From NCBI GenBank assembly GCA_002491905.1, contig DKWV01000011.1, forward strand, positions 317,144 through 381,143: 64,000 nt of DNA, in the 5' to 3' direction. The translations under genes were made by a program, and so were the position numbers. The notes beneath the pieces were generated by a model. The model did no database searches and was not told where the DNA came from. It saw only the letters and a program-made list of their open reading frames with translations. Shown here one piece after another: positions 24,453 through 33,020 of this stretch. The stretch's first letter is position 1. The number at the start of each line of letters is the position of its first letter. Source of the DNA: Lachnospiraceae bacterium UBA7143 (GTDB lineage: Bacteria > Bacillota > Clostridia > Lachnospirales > Lachnospiraceae).

Positions 24453-25697
24453 TTAGTCGTTCTGTGAATCCTCCTCTTCGGAATCGTCCACAGGTTCCGT
24501 AATGGTCGGCGTCAGTTTTACCGCCGGTTCCTCAAGCTGCATATGGGCATTTAACACCCATTTTTTATCATTCTTTTTTATTGTAACATTTTTTTTTGTA
24601 ATTTGTACCCCCTTTTCATTTAAAGTTGAGATAATTTTTCGAAACCGCTCCTGTAAAAGGTTTTTCATCTCTTCGTCAGTATGCATTTTGGGCACGATTT
24701 CATATTCCCGCACCGTCCTTTTCCCGTAATAAAGCGGCAGGAACAGATGATCCAGAAGCTGCACCTGTTTTTTATCCTCGCTGGTGTCATAAAAAGCATA
24801 GGGAATCCCGCGGAACCGAAAGGCGACTTCCTTTTCCCCCGCTCCGGCCACCGGAATTGTAATTTCCTCACCCGTATAGCATTTTTCATCATATGCCACT
24901 TCCTCCTCCAGCGAAAGATTCCGTGCGTAGCTTAAGGTGATATCCGCGTCCGCCTCCACATACTGGTATCTGCGCACCGTGGTATCCTCATTATAGACGG
25001 GAACCGCGCCGCTCACCAGCACATCCCCCTTTTGCACGCTGTCTCCACAGGCTACCTGGGGCACGCCGCTTCTGGTGATGATATAGGTCACCACGCCCTC
25101 CTTTTCCGCAACCAGGTCCATCCCCTGTGTCCCTGCATCCTTTTCCCGGTCGTCGTAGACGGGCATTTCATTTTCCTTGATACGGATCAGCAGTGTAGTG
25201 CCCTTAAGCTGCACGGAAGTCCAAGTGATCAGATCGTAGTCTTCCCTGAGTGCCTGCTCCAGCGTCTCAATTTCCAGTGCACTCTTTTTCATGGCCGTGT
25301 GCACGCCCTTCTCCTCCAGGTAATCCATCAGCACATCTTCCGTCAGGGCAAAATTTCCCTCAATCCGGATATCCCAGATGAAGCGGGATGCCAGACACCA
25401 GAACAGAATGCAGCAGACAAGCCCCGCCACAAACAACTTCCTTCTCCACATTTTTGACATAAAAAAAGGCAGGCCGTATTTACCCAGAACAGCCGCCCTG
25501 GTCCCTGTCTTTTTCAGAAGCGGCTTCAGGGCAAAAAACCCTGCTATGCTCATACGCATGGTGTGATAATCACCGTGATCTTCAATGTCCCACACCAGAA
25601 TATCGTGATTGCCGCAGAGATTTAAGAGACGTTCCACAGAATAGCCCCACACTTTAACAGCCACATACCCTCTTAAATACTGTATCCAATGAAGCAT
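24453..25697 (-). CDS. yqfD: Sporulation protein YqfD
   Basis: 414 residues: a soluble N-terminal domain (~1-85, MLHWIQYLRGYVAVKVWGYS), one TM helix (~88-110, KLFVAGLVCCILFWCLASRF), then a long extracytoplasmic domain (VRIEGNFALTEDVLMDYLEE and beyond). The protein ends in an acidic tail. YqfD and YqfC are sigma-E regulon proteins of spore-formers with no defined biochemical activity; YqfD is predicted to sit in the mother-cell membrane. It lies immediately upstream of phoH and just downstream of yqfC, as in Bacillus and Clostridium. Confidence 0.93.
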   Translation of the reverse strand: MLHWIQYLRGYVAVKVWGYSVERLLNLCGNHDILVWDIEDHGDYHTMRMSIAGFFALKPLLKKTGTRAAVLGKYGLPFFMSKMWRRKLFVAGLVCCILFWCLASRFIWDIRIEGNFALTEDVLMDYLEEKGVHTAMKKSALEIETLEQALREDYDLITWTSVQLKGTTLLIRIKENEMPVYDDREKDAGTQGMDLVAEKEGVVTYIITRSGVPQVACGDSVQKGDVLVSGAVPVYNEDTTVRRYQYVEADADITLSYARNLSLEEEVAYDEKCYTGEEITIPVAGAGEKEVAFRFRGIPYAFYDTSEDKKQVQLLDHLFLPLYYGKRTVREYEIVPKMHTDEEMKNLLQERFRKIISTLNEKGVQITKKNVTIKKNDKKWVLNAHMQLEEPAVKLTPTITEPVDDSEEEDSQND

Positions 25698-25720
25698 AGG
25701 TTTCCCCCTGCACCGCGCGC

Positions 25721-26020
25721 TCAGATATAGCGGAGCGCGTCGATCTTTCCGCTGATTTTCATGTCTTCATTGGTATAATAGTCGATGGACAGACTGCTTC
25801 CCTCAAAGCAGATTTTGGCATTCTTGCCCTGCAGCACAATAGACTCCGTTGTATATTCCAAAATTCCTTTATAATTTTCGATAAATGCCTCCCGGTTCCC
25901 CGTAACCGTGACAATAGCCGCCCCCAGCATGGTGTCCTTGGGAAGTTTTAAGGATTCCACAATCAGCTCCTTCGATCTGGTAAACGGCGAAAATGGTTGG
26001 CGTCTGTTCTCTCTTCTCAT
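25721..26020 (-). CDS. yqfC: Sporulation protein YqfC (YabP/YqfC family)
   Basis: 99 residues, the usual length. The core ATVTGNREAFIENYKGILEY-type strand pattern and the ending SSLSIDYYTNEDMKISGKID match the YabP/YqfC fold. Known only as a mother-cell sporulation gene product; mechanism unknown. Twenty-odd bases separate it from yqfD, so both are co-expressed. Confidence 0.9.
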   Translation of the reverse strand: MRRENRRQPFSPFTRSKELIVESLKLPKDTMLGAAIVTVTGNREAFIENYKGILEYTTESIVLQGKNAKICFEGSSLSIDYYTNEDMKISGKIDALRYI

Positions 26021-26044
26021 GTTACACTATATGTATCTGGGTTA

Positions 26045-26524
26045 TCACTTATGATAGGGTTCCCCGTTTATAATCCGGTACGCCCGGTAAATCTGCTCCA
26101 ACAAAACAACCCGCATCAGCTGGTGCGGGAATGTCATATCCGAAAAGCTGACCGCCAGATCAGCCCGTTTCTTTATCGTATTATGTAAACCCAGAGAGCC
26201 GCCAATCACGAAAACAATATGGCTGACGCCGCTTATTCCCAACCGCTCGATCTCTCCGGCAAAAGTCTCGGAGGTAAATTTCCGTCCCTCGATCTCCAGC
26301 GTCACCACATAGGCGTCCGCAGGCAAAAAGCGCAGAATGCGCTCTCCTTCTCTTAACAGGATCTGCTCCTTCTGTGTCCCGGAGACACCGTCCGGCGTTT
26401 TTTCATCCGCCGCCTCCCGGATCTCCAGCTTACAGTAGCGTCCCAGCCGCTTTTCATACTCTTCAACCGCCTCACGGAAGAACTTTTCCTTCACTTTACC
26501 GACTGCTATCACCGTTATTTTCAT
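26045..26524 (-). CDS. rlmH: 23S rRNA pseudouridine-1915 N3-methyltransferase
   Basis: About 159 residues of SPOUT fold. It starts MKITVIAVGKVKEKFFREAV and ends with the SAM-binding knot HIVFVIGGSLGLHNTIKKRA, then FSDMTFPHQLMRVVLLEQIY and the terminal NGEPYHK. It methylates the pseudouridine in helix 69 of 23S rRNA as a homodimer. The ATG at 26524 gives the canonical start; a longer frame to 26563 is not needed. Its start lies within the end of the preceding membrane-protein gene (overlap 29 bases). Confidence 0.96.
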   Translation of the reverse strand: MKITVIAVGKVKEKFFREAVEEYEKRLGRYCKLEIREAADEKTPDGVSGTQKEQILLREGERILRFLPADAYVVTLEIEGRKFTSETFAGEIERLGISGVSHIVFVIGGSLGLHNTIKKRADLAVSFSDMTFPHQLMRVVLLEQIYRAYRIINGEPYHK

Positions 26525-27002
26525 ACATTTCCTGATAATACCCGTCCACAAAATTGTCCACAAACGCCTCGTCCAGATTCATAAACTTGTTGTCGATGGC
26601 CGCCCGCATTTTTTCTGTGCGTCTGTAGTATTTTTCCTCCTCCGTCAGCTCCGCCAGGGTCTCACCCTCCTCCAGAATCACTGCGTCTATGGCGGCGCCT
26701 TCCAGATTTTCCTTACACCATCTGGCAATCTCGGAGCGCAGGGAGTTTTCCGATTTGGCTTTTACCAAAAGCAGTTTCGAATCCCGCATGGACACGGCGC
26801 CGAATACAATAAAAAGGACAAACATCGCGCCCATAACGCCGCAGACAAGATATCTGGTGATGCCAGCGCTCCTGTAAACCGGTATCACATTAAAAAAGAT
26901 CAGTAACACCGCAATAAAACCGATTCCGCCTACCGCCAGAAGTGTGTACGCGGAAGTGCGGTTATCCTCCGCCTTTGCTTCGCTGCTCTGATATTGGGGC
27001 AT
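26496..27002 (-). CDS. Hypothetical small membrane protein
   Basis: 168 residues. Two TM helices (~18-40 and ~50-70) follow a short polar N-terminus, and a cytoplasmic, acidic helical domain (~75-168) follows them, with LRSEIARWCKENLEGAAIDA and a repeated NKFMNLDEAFVDNFVDGYYQ-like end. I recognise similarity only to uncharacterised Lachnospiraceae proteins found beside rlmH. Overlap with rlmH indicates co-translation. Confidence 0.75.
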   Translation of the reverse strand: MPQYQSSEAKAEDNRTSAYTLLAVGGIGFIAVLLIFFNVIPVYRSAGITRYLVCGVMGAMFVLFIVFGAVSMRDSKLLLVKAKSENSLRSEIARWCKENLEGAAIDAVILEEGETLAELTEEEKYYRRTEKMRAAIDNKFMNLDEAFVDNFVDGYYQEMYENNGDSSR

Positions 27003-27094
27003 AAACTCACCCTCCTTATCTTACGAATTGGAAATCCTGCACACAAAAAACATCTGCACGGTTCTATTTTATTATCATTTTATACAAATTGCAA

Positions 27095-28156
27095 CTACTT
27101 TAACAGTTCCCTGATACCCTGATTCTTATTTTCCGACTTATCGATATCCAGACAGACGGAATGGTCGTCCCTGTAACGCCACACGGAGCACTCGCCGATG
27201 GCGCTCATATCCCGCCACAGCGTAAAGACACCTTCCTTTGCAATGCCGTCCCACTCCTGCACGTTGCCTGTGTAATCCACAGTGTTTGCATACATATCCC
27301 CATTGTAAAGACCATTCTTAAAAGGACCGACTACATTCTGCAAAATCCTGCCCTGGGTGGGCGCCAGTTTAGAGATGTCCACGTCATAGTGTTCCGCTCC
27401 CTCGCCGTCTGGCAGATTGTCCTTCCATTCTCCGGAGTAGCTGTGGGACATGTAAACGCCATTGGCATTCGTCTTATTCTTCTGTTTGATATAAAAGCGG
27501 AACCAGACGCCTTTGCCGTTTCTCACCCCGTGGCTCCATTCTCCGAAATAGTAACTGTTCTTTTCATAGATGGCAAGCCCTGTGCCGTGCGGTTTTCCCT
27601 CGCCGTCCACATCGCCCTGGTAATAGTAGTCACCTGTATCCTCGAGTCCCTCCGAGAGCTTCACATAGCGTTTCAGGTGGGCAAGATCCCAGATGGCATC
27701 CTGATTGTTGTCCGCAAAAAAGGGATAAGCTTCCTTTAAAATATATTCCTTCGTGTACGCTTCATCGTTCTCATCCTCAATATCCACCACAACAGCCGTC
27801 TTTTCATTGTCCGCAGACTCAGGCGCCGCCTCTTCCTCCTCCGGCATCTCCCTGTCTTCCCCGGGTTTATCCTCCTTCGGCTGATCTGCTGCAGTCTCCT
27901 CCTCTTTCTCCTTAAGAGCCTGCTCCTCCAGTTCCTGCTGTTCCTTCGCATAGTCCGTGATGCTCTGCTGGAGATCCCTGTCTTCCTTTTCGGTACGTCC
28001 CTGCCTGCGGCCTATCACCATAGTGAGTAAAATCAGGATACATATCAGGAGAACTGCAATCGTTCCCAGAAGAATTTTGGTCATTCGGGGACTCTGCATC
28101 AAATTCTCCGTTTCTTCTTCCCGCTTTTTATCGTTGTCCGAATCAGTCCATTTCAT
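27095..28156 (-). CDS. Membrane-anchored MORN-repeat protein
   Basis: 353 residues. Short cytoplasmic N-terminus, one TM helix (~28-50), a Lys/Glu-rich coiled linker (~55-120), then an extracytoplasmic domain with MORN-type repeats. Repeats seen: YYQGDVDGEGKPHGTGLAIY, YYFGEWSHGVRNGKGVWF, SYSGEWKDNLPDGEGAEHYD and a divergent FKNGLYNGDM. MORN repeats form elongated beta sheets that bind membranes or proteins; function in bacteria is largely unknown. Single gene with its own promoter and an upstream terminator, so probably monocistronic. Confidence 0.8.
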   Translation of the reverse strand: MKWTDSDNDKKREEETENLMQSPRMTKILLGTIAVLLICILILLTMVIGRRQGRTEKEDRDLQQSITDYAKEQQELEEQALKEKEEETAADQPKEDKPGEDREMPEEEEAAPESADNEKTAVVVDIEDENDEAYTKEYILKEAYPFFADNNQDAIWDLAHLKRYVKLSEGLEDTGDYYYQGDVDGEGKPHGTGLAIYEKNSYYFGEWSHGVRNGKGVWFRFYIKQKNKTNANGVYMSHSYSGEWKDNLPDGEGAEHYDVDISKLAPTQGRILQNVVGPFKNGLYNGDMYANTVDYTGNVQEWDGIAKEGVFTLWRDMSAIGECSVWRYRDDHSVCLDIDKSENKNQGIRELLK

Positions 28157-28216
28157 AAGTTTTCCATACCTTTCTACTTTGGGCGGCCTGCTTTGCTGTC
28201 CTGATTCTCATCATAA

Positions 28217-28245
28217 AGAATATTTTTAAAGATTCTGTGCCTCAA
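28217..28245 (-). promoter_or_regulatory. Promoter of the MORN-repeat gene
   Basis: TTGAGG (28245-28240), 17-base spacer, TATTCT (28222-28217) on the minus strand, directly downstream of the nfnBA terminator and about 60 bases ahead of the ATG. Confidence 0.5.
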
Positions 28246-28264
28246 ATTATTAAGAATTTCTTAG

Positions 28265-28292
28265 AAAAAATCGAGCGCCTACGCGCTCGATT
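28265..28292 (-). terminator. Terminator of the nfnBA operon
   Basis: Perfect stem ATCGAGCGC / GCGCTCGAT with a four-base loop, followed on the minus strand by six T. Confidence 0.88.
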
Positions 28293-28312
28293 CAGAGAAT
28301 GCTTCGCATTCT
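28293..28312. repeat. Palindromic hairpin, GAGAATGC type
   Basis: GAGAATGC-TTC-GCATTCTC between the nfnB stop and the terminator. Close relatives of this hairpin recur at 41241-41266 and, as GAAATGC-TTC-GCATTTC, within the element at 38240-38364. Confidence 0.6.
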
Positions 28313-28329
28313 CCCCCAATGATTTATAT

Positions 28330-29721
28330 CTATTTTGAGAGATATTCGTCGATCCCCTTCGCAGCCGCCTTCCCGGCTCCCATTGCAAGTATCACGGTAG
28401 CTGCGCCCGTCACCGCGTCGCCGCCCGCATAGACGCCCTTTTTCGTGGTTGCGCCGAAGTCCTCCTCAGCCACGATGCACTTGTGCTTATTTACCTCAAG
28501 TCCCTTCGTGGTGGACGAGATCAGCGGATTAGGTGATGTGCCAAGCGACATGATAACCGTGTCCACCTCCATCAGGAACTCAGATCCCTCGATCACTACC
28601 GGACGGCGTCTGCCGGAGGCATCAGGCTCGCCCAGCTCCATGCGCACACACTTCATGCCGGATACCCAGCCGTTCTCGTCCGCAATGATCTCCGTGGGAT
28701 TGGTCAGGAGGTCAAAGACGATGCCTTCCTCCTTCGCATGGTGCACCTCCTCCACACGGGCGGGCAGTTCCTCCTCGCTGCGGCGGTATACAATATGCAC
28801 CTCTGCGCCCAAGCGGAGCGCCGTTCTCGCTGCGTCCATCGCCACGTTTCCGCCGCCCACGACAGCCACCTTTTTCCCGTGCATGATGGGCGTATTGGAG
28901 GAGTCGTCAAAGGCTTTCATCAGATTACTTCTCGTCAGGTACTCGTTGGCGGAGAACACACCCAGCGCCTGCTCTCCGGGAATCCCCATGAATTTCGGAA
29001 GGCCAGCGCCGGAACCGATAAATACGGCGTCAAACCCTTCCTCCTCCATCAGTTCGTCGATGGTGACGGATTTTCCAACCACCACATTGGTCTCTATCTT
29101 CACGCCAAGGCTCTTCACATTCTCGATTTCTTTCGCCACCACAGCCTGCTTGGGCAGACGGAACTCCGGAATACCGTAAACGAGCACGCCGCCCGGCTCG
29201 TGGAGCGCCTCAAAAATCGTCACATCATAGCCCATCTTCGCCAGATCCCCCGCACAGGTCAAACCCGCCGGGCCGGAACCGATTACGGCCACCTTCCTAT
29301 TCTTCTTTTCCGCCGCGCCTTCTGGCTTCACACCGTTCTCCCTCGCCCAGTCGGCAACAAACCGCTCCAGCTTGCCGATGGAGACAGGCTCGCCCTTGAT
29401 GCCGCGGATGCACTTGCCCTCGCACTGGCTCTCCTGGGGGCACACACGGCCGCACACAGCGGGAAGCGCTGAGGATTCGCTTATAATCTGGTAAGCCGCC
29501 CCGATATCTCCATCTTTCACTTTCTCAATAAAACCGGGAATGTTGATGGCTACCGGACAGCCCTTAATGCACTGCGCATTCTTACAGTTGATGCAGCGGG
29601 TCGCCTCGCACATCGCTTCTTCTTTATCATAACCGAGACATACTTCCTCGAAATTCGTCGCACGGACTTTCGCATCCTGTTCACGCACAGGAACTTTCTT
29701 TAACACATCTGCCTGCATCAC
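28330..29721 (-). CDS. nfnB: NADH-dependent ferredoxin:NADP+ oxidoreductase, large subunit (GltD-like)
   Basis: 463 residues. The N-terminal region binds two [4Fe-4S] clusters: CEATRCINCKNAQCIKGCP and PAVCGRVCPQESQCEGKC. Then come an FAD fold (AVIGSGPAGLTCAGDLAKMG) and an NADP(H) fold (VVGGGNVAMDAARTALRLGA). These proteins are often labelled glutamate synthase small subunit, but the immediately upstream FAD/[2Fe-2S] partner and the absence of a GltB gene point to NfnAB. NfnAB is the cytosolic electron-bifurcating enzyme coupling NADH and reduced ferredoxin to NADP+ reduction. ATG and the nfnA stop overlap by four bases. Operon ends at the strong terminator at 28265-28292. Confidence 0.92.
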   Translation of the reverse strand: MMQADVLKKVPVREQDAKVRATNFEEVCLGYDKEEAMCEATRCINCKNAQCIKGCPVAINIPGFIEKVKDGDIGAAYQIISESSALPAVCGRVCPQESQCEGKCIRGIKGEPVSIGKLERFVADWARENGVKPEGAAEKKNRKVAVIGSGPAGLTCAGDLAKMGYDVTIFEALHEPGGVLVYGIPEFRLPKQAVVAKEIENVKSLGVKIETNVVVGKSVTIDELMEEEGFDAVFIGSGAGLPKFMGIPGEQALGVFSANEYLTRSNLMKAFDDSSNTPIMHGKKVAVVGGGNVAMDAARTALRLGAEVHIVYRRSEEELPARVEEVHHAKEEGIVFDLLTNPTEIIADENGWVSGMKCVRMELGEPDASGRRRPVVIEGSEFLMEVDTVIMSLGTSPNPLISSTTKGLEVNKHKCIVAEEDFGATTKKGVYAGGDAVTGAATVILAMGAGKAAAKGIDEYLSK

Positions 29722-30608
29722 TCATCACCTCCGCAATTTCCGCACCCGCCATGATGGGTGTCTCCCTCTTTGGCCTTTAAGAAGTCTCTGCCTTCCTTCG
29801 TCTTATACATCTGCTGACGCTTCATCGCCTGGTCGAAATCCACCTTGTGGCCGTCAAATTCAGGCCCGTCCACACAGGCGAATTTCACTTCCCCGTCCAC
29901 GGTCAGACGGCATGCACCGCACATGCCCGTGCCGTCCACCATAATGGGATTCATGCTGACAACGGTGGGCAGCTCATATTTCTTTGTGGTCAGGCACACA
30001 AATTTCATCATAATCATGGGTCCGATCGCCACACACACATCGTAAGATTTTCCTTCGGACTCAATCAGATCCTCGATCACCTTCGTCACCATGCCGCTTC
30101 TGCCGTAGGAGCCGTCGTCGGTGGTTATATAGAGATTTCCGGCCACCGCCTTCATCTCCTCCTCCATAATGAGCAGATCCTTCGTCTTCGCGCCCACGAT
30201 CACATCCGCGTCGATGCCTCTCTCATGCAGCCACTTTACCTGGGGGTAAACCGGTGCCGTGCCGAGTCCCCCGGCAACAAAGAGAATCTTTTTCTCCTTA
30301 AGTGCATCAATATCTTCATTCACAAACTCGGAAGGACAGCCAAGCGGCCCTACAAAATCCTGAAAACTATCCCCAGTCTTCAAATGCCGCATCATTTCGG
30401 TGGCCGCTCCCACCACCTGAAATACGATGGTGATGGTTCCCTTTTCCCTGTCATAATCACAGATGGTCAGGGGAATCCGCTCTCCCTCCGCATCCATTCT
30501 GACAATGACAAACTGTCCCGGCTGGCACGACTTAGCCACGCGGGGCGCTTCCACGTCCATGAGATAGATATTCGCCGCAAGTTCTTCCGATCTTATAATC
30601 CTGTACAT
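29718..30608 (-). CDS. nfnA: NADH-dependent ferredoxin:NADP+ oxidoreductase, small subunit
   Basis: 296 residues of the ferredoxin-NADP reductase / PyrK type: FAD-binding barrel (~1-100, with RIPLTICDYD and VGAATEMM), NAD(H)-binding domain (LFVAGGLGTAPVYPQVKWLH). The [2Fe-2S] ligands are in GTGMCGACRLTVDGEVKFAC, followed by the conserved VDGPEFDGHKVDFDQAM. The very end (HHGGCGNCGG, then DE) adds a CxxC that is not part of the cluster site. It forms a heterodimer with NfnB. It has its own promoter about 40 bases upstream of the ATG. Confidence 0.93.
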   Translation of the reverse strand: MYRIIRSEELAANIYLMDVEAPRVAKSCQPGQFVIVRMDAEGERIPLTICDYDREKGTITIVFQVVGAATEMMRHLKTGDSFQDFVGPLGCPSEFVNEDIDALKEKKILFVAGGLGTAPVYPQVKWLHERGIDADVIVGAKTKDLLIMEEEMKAVAGNLYITTDDGSYGRSGMVTKVIEDLIESEGKSYDVCVAIGPMIMMKFVCLTTKKYELPTVVSMNPIMVDGTGMCGACRLTVDGEVKFACVDGPEFDGHKVDFDQAMKRQQMYKTKEGRDFLKAKEGDTHHGGCGNCGGDE

Positions 30609-30643
30609 CTCAACACTCCTTTTCCTTTTATCCGAACTATTCC

Positions 30644-30672
30644 ATAATAGCGAAACTTATTGATTTTTGCAA
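30644..30672 (-). promoter_or_regulatory. Promoter of nfnAB
   Basis: TTGCAA (30672-30667), 17-base spacer, TATTAT (30649-30644) on the minus strand, in the 88-base gap upstream of nfnA. Confidence 0.6.
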
Positions 30673-30696
30673 GACATAATATTTGGCACGGTCTTT

Positions 30697-32139
30697 TTAT
30701 ATCTGATTCGCTATAAAATCCCCGTCCTCATCATAGCCAAGCTGTGCGGCCGCCCCGGTGTATGCCTGCACCAGAAATACCTTGTCCGTGCGGCTTAAAA
30801 GTCCCGTTCCGTCGTCATAGTACTCATTGATGGTGTAATAGTCTTCCTCCCCCACCTTAAGCACCGAGCTGAACTGGTAACTTAAAACGCCGCTCTGCCG
30901 TGGATTTTTCCCCGTCGCATCCTCCAGATATCCGGTCTCCACCAGTCGGTTGACCAGATTGGTCACAGCCGTTTCCGTCGCAATAGCACCCCGCAGCCTG
31001 AGCGTAAAGGTACGCGTCGTCACTTCGCTGGCAATCCCCTCACTGCTGATATTCACAAACCTAAACAGGGTTTTCCCGAGGGGCATGGGAATTGGCCCCG
31101 TGTATGGGACACTGTCCGCCGTAGGCTCCGACTCGTCCGTAGTATAGAAGGTCTTACAGCCCTCCACAGGTTCCACGGCAATCATCATCGCCTCCGTATA
31201 TTCTCCGCTGTAAAGCTCCACCTCCGGCGCGTTTGGTACGGCCAGATTGATCACATAGGTCTTCGTGACGATGTCACTCTCAATGCCGTAATCATTCACA
31301 AAGAAAGCGCTGACCGTATATTCCCCCGTTTCCAGAAAAAGGGGAGACGTATAGATCTGACTGTTCTTATCCGGCTTCGACCCGTCCATAGTGTAGTAGA
31401 TCGTCCCAGCCGTGTTGGAGCTTAACTTTAGCGGAATCACCTCCGCATAGCTTCCCTCCACATAGCTGAATTCCGGCTCCATAGCCAGATAGCTCTGGAA
31501 CATGCTCACAATCCGCTCATTGTCACATGCCCGCAGCAGATCGTTAATCAGCCCGTACTCTTCCTGGTTGGCATAGATCGTGATGATTTTCCCGTAGGCC
31601 TCCTCCACGTCCTCCTCCGCGTATCTGGGTGCGGTATCCTTGTCTATGATTTTCATGAGGGCGGACAGGGCGTAATTATCCATCTGCTGCAGATAATAAT
31701 AATCCGCTTCCAGAAAGAGAATCCTCGCCTCCTCAGGATAGTCCGCGTAGGCCGTTTCCAGACAGGCGATGGCCTGGCTGTAATCTCCCTTTTCCGCATA
31801 AGCTGCCGCCCTGTTGATCTGATAATCCGCTGTATGGATATGGTAGACATAGAGGGCATAGGAAATAAGCGCCGCCAGAAGAAGAATCACAAAGGCAAGA
31901 ATCACCTGTGGTTTCCGGCCCTTTTTTCCCCCGTCCGATGCTTCTTCCTCTTCTGTCTCCGGGGCAGACTCTTCCACCGCATCCGGCTCCGCCTGCATGG
32001 AAACCAGAGTCGAAAGCGTTTCCGTTATGCTGTTTTCTATTTCCGGCTCAAAATCCGGAACAATTCGGATCTCCTCTCCGCATTTGTCGCAGATAAGATA
32101 CCCGTCCGGCATTTCATGTCCGCAATGGGGGCACTTCAT
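30697..32139 (-). CDS. Zinc-ribbon membrane protein with TPR-like and chitobiase C-terminal-like domains
   Basis: 480 residues. An N-terminal zinc ribbon (MKCPHCGHEMPDGYLICDKC) is followed by an acidic linker and one TM helix (~80-102). Then come TPR-like helices (AAAYAEKGDYSQAIACLETA ...) and two modules of the chitobiase/hexosaminidase C-terminal type (IYYTMDGSKPDKNSQIYTSP and TFYTTDESEPTADSVPYTGP). A C-terminal beta-rich region ends the protein. The zinc ribbon would be cytoplasmic and the rest outside. No enzymatic motif is seen; a surface or envelope scaffolding role is a guess. Its ATG overlaps the folD stop by four bases. Confidence 0.8.
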   Translation of the reverse strand: MKCPHCGHEMPDGYLICDKCGEEIRIVPDFEPEIENSITETLSTLVSMQAEPDAVEESAPETEEEEASDGGKKGRKPQVILAFVILLLAALISYALYVYHIHTADYQINRAAAYAEKGDYSQAIACLETAYADYPEEARILFLEADYYYLQQMDNYALSALMKIIDKDTAPRYAEEDVEEAYGKIITIYANQEEYGLINDLLRACDNERIVSMFQSYLAMEPEFSYVEGSYAEVIPLKLSSNTAGTIYYTMDGSKPDKNSQIYTSPLFLETGEYTVSAFFVNDYGIESDIVTKTYVINLAVPNAPEVELYSGEYTEAMMIAVEPVEGCKTFYTTDESEPTADSVPYTGPIPMPLGKTLFRFVNISSEGIASEVTTRTFTLRLRGAIATETAVTNLVNRLVETGYLEDATGKNPRQSGVLSYQFSSVLKVGEEDYYTINEYYDDGTGLLSRTDKVFLVQAYTGAAAQLGYDEDGDFIANQI

Positions 32140-32990
32140 AGGCCGTTCCCTTCTCCCGCATTTGCACAGTTATACATAAGCATGGCAATCGTCATGGGGC
32201 CGACTCCACCCGGCACAGGGGTAATCGCGCTGCACACAGGCGCCACATCTTCGTAGTCCACATCACCGCAAAGCTTATTGTTTTCATTCCGGTGAATTCC
32301 CACGTCGATCACCACCGCACCTTCCTTCACATAATCTCTTGTAATCATCCTCGGCTTCCCCACCGCCACCACCAGAATGTCGGCACGTTTCGTCACTTCC
32401 TTCAAATTCCTCGTCCGGGAATGGGCCACCGTCACCGTGCCGTTCTCCCTGAGAAGCAAAAGCGCCATCGGCTTGCCCACGATATTGCTTCTGCCGACCA
32501 CTACACACTCCTTCCCTGCGATCTCGATTCCCGAACGTTTCAGCAGCTGGATGATTCCGGCAGGCGTACAGGACACAAAGCCCGGCTGGCCGATACAGAG
32601 CGCTCCCACGCTCTGGGGATGGAAACCGTCCACATCCTTCTTCGGGGCGATGGCGCGGATCACCGCATCCTCGTCGATATGCTTCGGCAGAGGAAGCTGC
32701 ACCAGAATGCCGTTCACCTCGTTCTTTGCATTCAGTTCACCAATCAGGGAAAGCAGCTCCTCCTGGGTCGTCTCCTCCGCCAGCTCATAGGCCAGGGATT
32801 CAATGCCCACATAGGCGCACGCCTTCTTTTTGTTTCCCACATAAACACTGGAAGCCGGGTCATTCCCCACCTGTATCACCGCAAGACACACCTTTTTCCC
32901 CTGCTCGGAAAGCGCCGCAACCTGTTCCTTCACCTCGTCTTTAATCTGTGCCGAAATGGCTTTTCCATCTATGATTTGTGGCATTTTCAC
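32136..32990 (-). CDS. folD: Methylenetetrahydrofolate dehydrogenase / cyclohydrolase
   Basis: 284 residues, standard FolD size. It interconverts methylene-, methenyl- and 10-formyl-THF using NADP. Landmarks: GNDPASSVYVGNKKKACAYV (catalytic lysine region), GILVQLPLPKHID, CTPAGIIQLL, VVVGRSNIVGKPMALLLLRE (NADP fold), and the final TPVPGGVGPMTIAML. It lies 30 bases downstream of fhs; with Fhs it supplies one-carbon units from formate. Confidence 0.97.
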   Translation of the reverse strand: MKMPQIIDGKAISAQIKDEVKEQVAALSEQGKKVCLAVIQVGNDPASSVYVGNKKKACAYVGIESLAYELAEETTQEELLSLIGELNAKNEVNGILVQLPLPKHIDEDAVIRAIAPKKDVDGFHPQSVGALCIGQPGFVSCTPAGIIQLLKRSGIEIAGKECVVVGRSNIVGKPMALLLLRENGTVTVAHSRTRNLKEVTKRADILVVAVGKPRMITRDYVKEGAVVIDVGIHRNENNKLCGDVDYEDVAPVCSAITPVPGGVGPMTIAMLMYNCANAGEGNGL

Positions 32991-33020
32991 CTCGTCCTTT
33001 CTTTATATTCCATTTTCACG

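Noticed and set aside
28330..29721. Glutamate synthase small subunit (GltD)
   Set aside because: The sequence fits GltD as well, but no GltB gene adjoins and the upstream gene is the NfnA-type FAD/[2Fe-2S] partner, so NfnB is the better call.
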